Shown: piece after piece, positions 36,318 through 46,000 of the stretch
Numbering within the stretch: position 1 is the stretch's first letter
Layout of the letters: each line of letters opens with the position of its first letter
NCBI GenBank assembly: GCA_015143295.1
Contig: CM026563.1
Location: forward strand, 7,178,531 to 7,242,530
Length of the DNA: 64,000 nucleotides
Direction: 5' to 3'
Origin: Tetracentron sinense
Taxonomy: Eukaryota > Streptophyta > Magnoliopsida > Trochodendrales > Trochodendraceae
The notes under the pieces: generated by a model
Told to the model about the DNA's origin: nothing
Seen by the model: the letters and a program-made list of their open reading frames with translations, nothing else
Databases searched by the model: none
Translations under genes and position numbers: made by a program

Positions 36318-37925
36318 TCAGCCCATATTTCCTTCACGGGTATGTTAAATTCAGAGCCGTTTCTCGGTGAGAAAGATCCAAAAGCAATGGAAGTGCTGTT
36401 TCTGTTAAGATCCACGTTGGAATTCCCAGATGGGTGTCAAATTCCCACTTCAGAAGATCATGAGCTTCCTCGACCAGATGAAGAACAACATCAAGAAGAG
36501 GAGAAGAAAGAAGAGAAATGCAAGGTGGTTGATTCTTTTGTGGAGCTCAAAATGCTGACCCTATCAGAATTCAAGGTTGACCATGATGAAGATGGATTCC
36601 GAACTCCCACATATTTGGATAACAAAATCCAAGTCAAGCAATGCCCACCTGCACCAAGAAAACCCAAATCACTCTCATCAATGAAAAGAACAGCATCTTC
36701 GAATCTCCCCCAACAAATCCGCATCGATCTGAAAGACATCGCATCACTGTTTGGCCACAAGTTCAAGAGAGTTCGAGGCAGCGATGACGACATGAAATGA
36801 AATTATCTATGTCTATGTGGTAAGAAGATTACGTTATTTATGTGGAATTTCCACATGAGATAAGTTTCCATCCATGATAATATTGTTAGAACTGTTATTT
36901 CATCTACTATATATTCCATTTCTGCTGGTTGGGATCTTTCCTGTGTTTCCTTGTTGGGTGGTATTTGACTTGATTTAATAAAGTTAATCGAAGTGGCAAA
37001 AGATAAAAAATGAAGTGCAGGCCATGAAAAAAAATGGGTGATGCTGTTTCTTGAATCAGAGATTGATATATTGGATGAAAATGGAGATTTTTATGAGAAA
37101 TATTATCAGAGATTGATAATCTTCTTTTGATATTATTTTCATTTTAATTCATCCTTCATAGTCATAAAAAAGGTTATGGTTTGCATAGTTTTCTGTTATT
37201 GACTTTCTACACAGTGGAGATCTAATTAAAATGACATCCAGTTTCCCAAGAAAGGCAAACATTCTCCATGGTTTTTCCCGGTTGGTGAGAGGACAGGAGG
37301 GATATTCTCAAATAGCAAATGTACCCATGACCCATGAAAGTCCAGACATCCTAAAGAGACCATTGGAATTTCAAGGAAATTTCATATACTTTATTTGGAT
37401 ATATAACCCTTTCTCATGGGTATGAATTTTAGAAATTTGGCACTTTCTGATAGCTAAAAGAAAAATATATGATGCTTGAGGCCATCATCCTTAATGGGTA
37501 CTATCAGACACATCATAATTCATGCAGTGGCCAACCAACTCAATAATCCATACAGCTTTATCAAAATAATCGATATCTCTTGGATGAAACTTAATCATTA
37601 TGTTTTAAAAAATTTATGTTAAAAAAAATTCAACAAGCTTTAGCTTTAGTTCAGAAAATTGTGATCCTTCCGGGAGATGGGTCGTTGATTGAATGGTCCA
37701 GATGGATCTGAATATTGATCTCATGTTTATCATTTGGCTACCATTAATGAATCTTAGATGAAAGAAAAGGGTATGTAAAATTGTTAGGTTTATTGGGAAT
37801 TGTGTTAACTTCATTGAATCTAAAGCACTCTTTTAAGTCATATGGGTTTTTGGGTAACAACCTTGTTTCATTGTAATGAATAATATCCTCTTTGCTCCTT
37901 CTGTGATTTTAAAAGATCGTTTGCT
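36318..37925 (+). repeat. Right arm (B) of the SMR inverted segmental duplication
   Basis: It is the inverted counterpart of 28914-30845. The upstream homology stops about 24 bases before the ancestral start codon: CATATTTCCTTCA is shared and the sequence before it is unrelated. Downstream it fades near 37925, after CCTCTTTGCTCCTT. Confidence 0.9.
36342..36800 (+). CDS. SIAMESE-RELATED-like CDK inhibitor, 152 aa (SMR-B, duplicate)
   Basis: It is a paralogue of SMR-A with an intact single-exon frame. The core DEDGFRTPTYLDNKIQVKQ-CPPAPRKP is fully kept (CPPAPRKP begins at residue 101), suggesting that CDK/cyclin binding may remain. The ancestral start ATGGGTAGG has become ACGGGTATG: the first Met codon is lost and the third codon is now Met, so translation would begin two residues later in the same frame. 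The second Pro-rich motif near the C-terminus is shortened (LFGHKFKR instead of LFPPAPFKR). The upstream region of SMR-A was not copied, so expression would depend on new sequence. It may be a functional neo-promoter gene or a young, unexpressed duplicate. Confidence 0.75.
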   Translation: MLNSEPFLGEKDPKAMEVLFLLRSTLEFPDGCQIPTSEDHELPRPDEEQHQEEEKKEEKCKVVDSFVELKMLTLSEFKVDHDEDGFRTPTYLDNKIQVKQCPPAPRKPKSLSSMKRTASSNLPQQIRIDLKDIASLFGHKFKRVRGSDDDMK

Positions 37926-37974
37926 ACTTTCCTCCCTTAAAACAAAGAAGAAAGGGCAGTTATTAGGCATTTGA

Positions 37975-38190
37975 CTATGTCATCAAATGCCGTGTTTAGT
38001 GTCCCTTTTAACACTCCTTTAACTATGGTTTAGTTTAAGAAAATTAAGATTAATATTTTTGTTTTTTTTTCTTCTAAAAACTAATGTTAGACTATTTAAC
38101 CTTAAGAGTGAGTGAAATTAACCACAATTGATGGGTGTTAAAAAGGAGGCATGGACCAATGAGGACCGCACGCCAATAAGTTAAATATTT
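37975..38190. mobile_element. Foldback MITE, family F
   Basis: The left arm has AGTGTCCCTTTTAACACTCC and CTATGGTTTAGTTTAAG. The right arm has TTAACCACAATTGATGGGTG and AAAAGGAGGCATGGACC. Borders are approximate. Confidence 0.6.
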
Positions 38191-38239
38191 CCCCCCAAAA
38201 AATTAGTTTATCTAATATAAATCTTGATGGCGTTTTTTG

Positions 38240-38500
38240 TTTGGGAAATGTTTAACTTACTGCACATTTCAACTATGTAGTAAAATGTTGGTCCTCATTG
38301 GTTCTACCTTTTTTTAACACTTATTAACTGTGATTAAGATTCACTCACTCCTAGGATTCATCCATTTAACCTTGATTTTTAGAAAATAAATAAAGTATTA
38401 ACTTTAAACTGGTTAAACTTAACCAAGATTAACTACAATTAAAGTGGATGAAATGGGAAGACATTTGATTATGTAGTAGAATGCAGGGTGAGCTAATCAC
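38240..38500. mobile_element. Foldback MITE, family F
   Basis: It has TTAACACTTATTAACTGTGA and AAGATTCACTCACTCCTAGG in the left arm and a decayed right arm, with outer flanks CAACTATGTAGTAAAATG and GATTATGTAGTAGAATGC. Confidence 0.5.
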
Positions 38501-38640
38501 TCTCTCTTTTTCTCTATTTCCACCTATTTTCTCGGCTACCAAACAAGAGTAGGGCTGTCAACAATTCTATTATAGATCCGTCGGATTGGATATGGATCTA
38601 AGATCTTGAATCCAATTATAATCATATCGGATTGGATATG

Positions 38641-39046
38641 AATCTGAGATCTTGAATCTGATTATAATCGTATCAGATTGGATCTATAGTGATCTTATCC
38701 GATTAAAATTCGATTAGATTATATACAACAATAATAATATTTTTATAATTTACAAATATACAATAGTACTAATCATAATTTTTTTTAATTAAAATATTAA
38801 TTTTCAGACATATTAATGTTAATCAAATCGGATTCGGATCTTGAATCTGAGATCTTGAATCTGATTATAATCGTATCAGATTGGATCTATAGTGATCTTA
38901 TCCGATTAAAATTCGATTAGATTATATACAACAATAATAATATTTTTATAATTTACAAATATACAATAGTACTAATCATAATTTTTTTTAATTAAAATAT
39001 TAATTTTCAGACATATTAATGTTAATCAAATCGGATTCGGATCTTG
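38641..39046. repeat. 203-bp tandem duplication
   Basis: 38641-38843 and 38844-39046 appear identical by eye, beginning AATCTGAGATCTTGAATCTG. They are AT-rich with no frame. The lack of differences implies a recent duplication, or an assembly artefact. Confidence 0.93.
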
Positions 39047-39469
39047 AATAAGTAATCAGATTGGGTAAATCATAATTTGATGGATCTCGGATCGGATTCG
39101 GATCTGTCTAATTCTTAGTCCGATCTGATATAGGCATATCTAGTCCAAATCTGATCCATTTACACATTTAATAGGAGATAAGGTCTATTTAATGGAAAGG
39201 AAAATGAGTGCTCAGAATTTTTTTCCAAAGGAAAATTGATCTCCGTCTATTTAAAGCACTACAAAACTGATTTTTCTCTAGAAATCCTTTCCAAAAGTAA
39301 TCCTTTTGAATTGTGTTGGGCTACAGTCTGGGCCTATTAATACTATAAGTCAAGCCCAAACCTGGCCCATTGCCACCCCTATCTAAAAGCTACTTCTGAT
39401 CCATCAACATTGGTCATGGAAATGGCAGGCATTTTGTGAGTGGCGGGTACTCACAAAATCATAGGTTTC

Positions 39470-39840
39470 AATTATAAATCGTTGAGATCGGATCACAGTC
39501 AATTGTCCCAAGTTCAATCACACCCATTGGTCAACACTTGTCCCTTTGAACTCATATTAATTGTGGTTAAGATTTGCCAATCCTTGAGTTTCAACATTAT
39601 AACCCTGATTTAAAAAAAAAATATCAATCGTAAGGGTTAAAAACTCTTAACTAAAGTCAAACATTTGTTTTCCTAAAAACCAAGGTTATATTATTGAACC
39701 CTAAGGGTTAGTGAATCTTAACCAATCTTAACCATAGTTAATAGGGATTAAAATGGGCATGTGTTGACCTATGAGTGTGATTGAACTGGGGGAGATTTCA
39801 ATCGCAATTGACTGTGATCCAATCTCCCAACCGTTAGATG
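39470..39840. mobile_element. Foldback MITE, family F, with long outer arms
   Basis: The outer arms GGATCACAGTCAATTG and, from the other end, GGATCACAGTCAATTGCG are inverted repeats. Inside lie CCAAGTTCAATCACACYCAT-type arms and the family core with GTGGTTAAGATT and AATCTTAACCATAGTTAAT. Confidence 0.7.
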
Positions 39841-40289
39841 TATAGTAGTTGATATGACCTCTCTAACTAACACTAATGAGTAAATAAGAATGCTAGCTCA
39901 ACTTTTTTTTAAAGTCATTTTTTTGATTAAAAAAAAACTTGTGATATTGTCTTCCATTGAGATACATACACGTATTTTAAACCAACACGTGTCTTTTCTT
40001 TGGAAAAACTAACTCTTAGAAGAAAAGTAAATGATTAGCTACGACCAAAAAAAAAAAGAAAAAAAAAAAGAATAACTATGAAAATGAGCTCCAGTTGAGC
40101 AACTCAAAAAAGGCCTTTGAAATAGGTAATTAGGAAAAAAATTTAGGTGACAAAAAAAAAATCCTTCTTTGTATTCACAATTACAAAACTACCATTGCCC
40201 AAACCTTTTTTCATTGCTTGGTTATCTATTCAACTTAGAGCTCTTGTTTATAGTTAATCTCAATAATAAAAAAAAAGACTCATGATTCT

Positions 40290-40630
40290 CTCCATTTGTA
40301 ATCGGACTCAGGGGAGTCCGGTTACTTCACTGACGCTACCACGTGTCCCTTTTGACACCCCTTAACTATGGTTAAGATTCACCTACTCCTAGGGTTCACC
40401 CATCTATCCTTGATTTTTAGACAAAAATATTAAAAAAGAAATTTAACCCCGGTTAAAATTCACTAACTCTTAGGATTAATTTTTTAAAATAATTTTTTTC
40501 TAAAAACCAAGGATAGGTGGGTGAACCCTAGGGGTGGGTGAATCTTAACCACATTTAAAGGGTGTCGAAAGGGACACATGGCAGCCTCAGTGGAGTAACC
40601 GGACTCCCCCAAGTCCGGTTACAACTGGAG
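40290..40630. mobile_element. 341-bp foldback MITE, family F, best-preserved copy
   Basis: The left arm CTCCATTTGTAATCGGACTC pairs with the right arm read inward (CTCCAGTTGTAACCGGACTT), then GGGGAGTCCGGTTAC. The inner parts carry GTGTCCCTTTTGACACCCCT, TATGGTTAAGATTCACC and CCTAGGGTTCACCCA. The flanks ATGATTCT and ATGATTAC may be an 8-bp duplication (6 of 8). Confidence 0.75.
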
Positions 40631-41464
40631 ATGATTACGAATCTAAAAAAAAGCTGGTGCAACAACACAACATGAAACTTGTTACCAGACACCCCCTACA
40701 ATCTGTGTTAAAGTGGACAGTTGACGGGCCTAGCCGACCCTAGAAAGTTTATAGAATGGGCCTCAAACATGGTGTGCTTCTGCAGCAAGCTTAGGCTAGG
40801 CCTGTTCTTGGGCTCATATCCTCAGGCCTGGTCTATATACAAAATTGTAATTTGGATTGGACCTTACTAAGGTCCAACTGGACAAAGTTGTTCTAAGGAT
40901 CTAATGAGCCAGTCCTAGCAGGCTTGCTCAAGTATACTGTTAGGCCAGATTTGGTGACAATGACCCCCGCCCGTTAACAGGCCATAGGATTAAATAGAAA
41001 CTCTTCACTAACTAGTTTTCGACTTTCGTAGATTAAAGTAAACGGAACGAAATTGTCTGCTAGTGCGTTTGGATTTATGGAATTGTCAATTCCATCACAT
41101 AATTTCAATTCCATCGTTTGAGACACATTATAAATAGGGTGAAATTAGAATTTTATAATGTCATTGAGAATTCAAACAGTGAATTTAAAGGCAAGTTTAT
41201 GAGATTCAATTCCATAGTTAAATGATCTTATTTGATAAATCCACACTATTGTGGAATTTAAAAACAAAAGAGAAGCTCAATGGTTTTATTTCTCCAGAAA
41301 TTTAATAGTGCATCAAAACGATAGAATTCTGGATTTCGTGGAATTTAGTTCAATTGGTTTTAATTCGATGGAGAGGATTTCTTGTTCAATTGTGAAATCT
41401 GTACAAACCATTTGATCCCCTTCAAACACTCAATGACCCTAGGGAAGAACACAGACTATTTGCT

Positions 41465-41582
41465 TCAATAGTTAGCAACGTGGAAGACTAGTTGGTGTGG
41501 AGGGTTGCAGGCTCACGTCGCACCCTCGGGGATTAGTCCTGACCTAGATGATTGGGGTGGACACCCCGAGTTCCAAAAAATA
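41465..41582 (+). mobile_element. SINE family A, 3' part
   Basis: It has GCAGGCTCACGTCGCACCCT, CGGGGATTAGTCCTGA and GAGTTCCAAAAAA, matching the 3' part of the complete copy on the other strand at 41996-42201. Confidence 0.65.
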
Positions 41583-41995
41583 TAAAGGTGGAAGGCTAGC
41601 TAATTGGTATGTTTCTTTAGTCTTTGGAGACAGGCCTCAAGCAGTCCTATGGGATGCATGGGGGTCGACTGTCTCCTCTTAGGACTGGTTGCCTCCAAGC
41701 TGAGCCACCTTGACAACACCCTACTGATGAGATGATTACAAAAGAAAAGGCACTCTAATAACTATTAATATTGCAAGGAAAATATATTGTTATTATTTTT
41801 TATTATTATGATATGGAAATGTAATTGATAATAGAAAATTATTTATAGTTGTTGTTTTTTTTTGTTTTTTTTGATAGAGACACCCAATTAGGCCGCAACC
41901 CTGGTTAGCAATTAGTATATGTTCTAAGTTAATGGTGGGTGGAGAGCACAACATTCTCACTCTCTCGGGAATGGATCCCAGAATTATACTATACT

Positions 41996-42201
41996 TTGTT
42001 TTTTTTTGGAACTCAGGATGTTTCCAACCCTTTGGATCAGGACTAATCCCCAAGGATGATGCGGCGTGAGCCCACAACCCGCCACACTAGGTAAGTCTGG
42101 TAAACTTGTGTAGGGCTGCCCCCAAAGGGGGAGTGAGAAATGGAACCCAAGACCTCCCACTTGGGGAAAGGCCCAAGAACCACTGGTCCAACCCTTGTTA
42201 C
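41996..42201 (-). mobile_element. SINE family A (Au-like), about 200 bp
   Basis: On the minus strand it starts near GTAACAAGGGTTGGACCAG. It has an A-box-like GGACCAGTGGTTC, a B-box-like GGGTTCCATTTC about 35-40 bases on, then GGGGGCAGCCCTACACAAG, GGCTCACGCCGC, GGGATTAGTCCTGATCC and an A-rich tail at GAGTTCCAAAAAAAAAC. It is a tRNA-derived short retroposon. The target duplication is not clear. Confidence 0.75.
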
Positions 42202-43093
42202 TAGGCTTGATTGTATTAATGACAATGTGTGTATCCCATGTGGGTGATTTGAATCCTTTCTCCGAGGTCTGATGGTTGATAGGTCAAGGCGATGGTCTGC
42301 ACTCTAATCCATTGACAAAATGTTAATTGGGGTTGTAGTTTAATCATTTTTTATACAATAAGTGACTGTGTTTAGTCTAATTTGATCTATTATTTATTAT
42401 TATTTTATTAAAAATATCATATTTTAACGGAATGACTTAAAAGTGAACTAAACATAGAGAGTTTCAACTCGGTCGAGAGTGAAACCTGAACTGCCACTGC
42501 GCACGGCCAGTGTAGCAGGTAGGTTTCGACATTGGGTCGGCGGAGCCATCCACCAATGGGTCCCATGTAAAGGATAATCAAAGGACCAGATTAGGTGATT
42601 TTAATCATATAATAAAGAACCGGTGGATGTTTAAAAAAAAAAAATTAAGTGTTGTCTTATTCAACGCAGCTTCCACTTTTGTTATTGATGAGGTTGATTG
42701 CGAAATGAAATGGCAAATGGGCCCCACGGACTGAACGGTCGAGATCTGGAGAACCCCACACCGTGCCCATTGGAAAAAAGTGCCCCTCCTTTTCAAGTCA
42801 ACTAGTCAAGTAACAAAAATGCTATCGCCACTCACAAAACCAAACGGACTTCCCAGCGTCACCATTAATCGCGACTAGTGATTGACGCGATTAAAGAGGT
42901 AAAGGAAAATATGTACTCCTTTCGCGTCGTTTAGTCAGCAAAAGTCAATACAACCTAGGAAGAAAAAAGAAAAACACACTTGTAAAATCATTCCCCGAAT
43001 CTCAGTTATAGATCAAACACAAGAAGGGATAAGAATCCATTTCTGAAAATCGATTTCTCTGTTCAATCATTACCCGGTTATTCTCGGCTGGAA

Positions 43094-46000
43094 ATGGAGC
43101 AACTGAACTCCTCTCCTCCTCCGGGACCGGTCGGAGATGACTTCGCCGGTTTCTCACCTGCAGCTTCTCAGCTGCCTGAAATTGTGGAAGAGGGTAGTGA
43201 CATGGTACACGTGGCAGTCGGGAAATCGGTGGAGAAAGCCGTTGGTCTGCTTCACTGGACTTTTCAGCGATTCGGAAATCGAGAAATCGGGCTTGTCCAT
43301 GTTCATCAACCTTCTCCGATGATTCCTACCGTCTGTAAGTTTCTTCTTTTAATTGATTTTTTTTTTAATCTCTAATGCCAAACTGAGACTAGGTTTAATT
43401 TTCTCTAGTAGGAAAACTTCCTGCAAGTCAAGCTAATGATGTAATGGTGTCTGCATATCGAAGAGAGGAGAAGGAACGGACAAGGAAACTTCTACTTGTT
43501 TACTTGGGCGTTTGCCTTGAAGCCAAGGTGCCCTTCTCTCTTATAATTTATATTTTCCTGAAAAATTATAATTGTAATTGGCAGTCTCATTCCAACAAAA
43601 ATAAACTGATATTTATTCCAAGGAACTAAATCCTCTACTGTTATAACCGGATTTGCTAAATTCCGTTATGCTGCTGAGGTGCCACGTGTCCCTTTTGACA
43701 CCCCTTAACTGTGGTTAAGATTACCCACTCCTAAGATTCACCCACTTAGAAAAAAGTATTGATTCTTTTTTTAAGTATTTAATATTTTAAATATTAAAAT
43801 ATTTTTAATACTTGTTTCTAAAAAGTGGGTGAATCTTAATCACAATTAAGGAGTGTCAAAAGGGACACATGGCGACTTCACAGGCATAACTGAATTCCCC
43901 AGAATCGGTTGGTTCCTTATTTTAAACCATCTCACTCTCCTATATTTTATTACCTATTAGAGTCACTTCCAGATTATCTCTGAATGCACTTGTTTTGTTT
44001 TTATCCTTGTTTTTCCACTCTTCCATCTCAACATCTTCATCTCTTATGCTCCATAAAACATAGCTGGTCTACTTTGATTGGAAGACATTGGTCACATTAT
44101 ACTCCAGAAGCACCTCTCCATTTTAACCAACCAACTCTAGTTCCATGAGCAACATCCCCATTAATATCTCCATCTTTATGATTAATTGAGCCGAGTTGTC
44201 AAAATTAGTCATTTTGGGGTATCTATTGGTCATCTATCTCAGATATCACTTTTACCCTATTCGTGTTTTTACTAAATTTACATTCCTTATATCTTGTATT
44301 GATTTGACTTATTTTAAAACCGATCAAAAAAATGTATCCTTCATCCATTAATACCACGTCATCTACAAATAATATACACCAATGGACATCTCCGTGAATA
44401 TGAGCAATCAATTTATCCATAATCAATATAAACAAATACGGACTCATAACTGACCCTTGATGTAACCCCACATCATAGGATACTCGATTGCCTCATCATC
44501 GTCAATAAATTGTTCTCATAGTAGTTCCTACTCCTCATACATGTCCTCATTGATATCAATATATTTTCTTGGGACTCATTTTTTCCTTAATGCCCATTAA
44601 ATTAATTATGTGGGGACTATCATATGTTTTCTCTAAGTTAACAAATATTATATAGAGATCTTTTTTCTTTGCCCTAAACTTCCATCAATTGTCTAAGTAA
44701 GAAGATAGTCTCAATAGTAAAGCTCTCAGACATGAATCAAAATTGCTTTTCTGAAACTAATCTCAATCTTTGTTTAATCACTCTCTTTGTAACTTCATTG
44801 TAGGACTCATAAGTTTGATCCCACGATAATGGTACAACTTTGGACACCTTCTTTATCTTGTAAATAGTCACCACAATACTTTTCCTAGTTTCCGACATTT
44901 TCTTAGTCTTCGAAATATTATTAGACAACCTCTTAAGCTAAGATATCCCAGTATCTCATATACATCTTTACACTTCAATAGGTATATCATTTGACTCCAA
45001 AGCCTTATCTATAGGGGTGTCAATGGACCAGATTGGTTCGGCTCGAAAATGGTCTGATTTCAGCCCTTTAAGCCCATAGGGCTAGGGCCGGGCTCAAAAA
45101 CTGAGACATATTTATTTGGTCCGGGCTAGGGCTTGGTTGCTTGAAGCCCGGACCCGACCTGAACCAAGTATATTACTAATATATATATGAATATAATATT
45201 TATTGCAACTTATTCCTTTTCTTGGTATTTCAGTTGCATCTGAGGCTAAGAAGACCAAGTAGATATGGTTGTGCAGATTTGGTAGCATAGAGGATTTTGT
45301 TATATGTTATCGTCAATGTTTTAAAAGGCGTGAGGCAAGGCATTAGGACCTCAAGATGCATGAGGCTTAAGTATCATAAGAAAGCCTCGTTCTCCCACAT
45401 TTTAACAAATAAATCAAATATAAAAAGATCCCAAAAGTTAATGAAAGATAATAATAAATATGTACACTTATATATGCATGGGCAGAGCCAGGATTTTCTT
45501 TCAGGGGGGCTAGGCTAACAATGGGGGTTTGGGGGCATAGCTTTTTTGAGGGGCAAGTTCATGGGCCTTTGCATTTGTTTGTGTCCATTTGTAAAGAATA
45601 TATATTTTCTCGGAAGTTTAGGGGGGGGGGGGCTAGAGTCCCCCGCCCCCAGCTCCACCCCTCTCCCAGGCTACACCCCTATTAATAATTTAATACTATA
45701 GTGTTTTTTTTCCAAAATTTTAAGGGGAGGGGAGCTTCAGCCCCCCTGGGCCTCATGTGGCTCTGCCCCTGTATATATGTATTCGTGTACATTGTGTGTG
45801 CATGCGCATGTGCAGGGATGCAGCCAAGGGGACATGTGCCCCCCCTTGAACATTTGAAAATCATACAACTTTTAATTTAATTTTTTTTTATAGAGCATAG
45901 TATGGGCATGGTAGCTGCCAGCCTGCCCCCCCTCTTGAACTTTTGAAAAAAAAAATCTTTTATACTATATTGTTTAATTATTTAACTCAGACATAGTTAT

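Larger units (their letters stand above)
37926..43093. other. MITE- and SINE-rich intergenic DNA
   Basis: No gene is seen. It contains at least four foldback-family copies, a 203-bp tandem duplication, and SINE family A sequences. At about 41062-41418 a possible MITE has ends TAGTGCGTTTGGATTTATGG and, read inward, GGTCATTGAGTGTTTGAAGG. 42840-43093 is the upstream and leader region of the U-box kinase gene. Confidence 0.5.
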
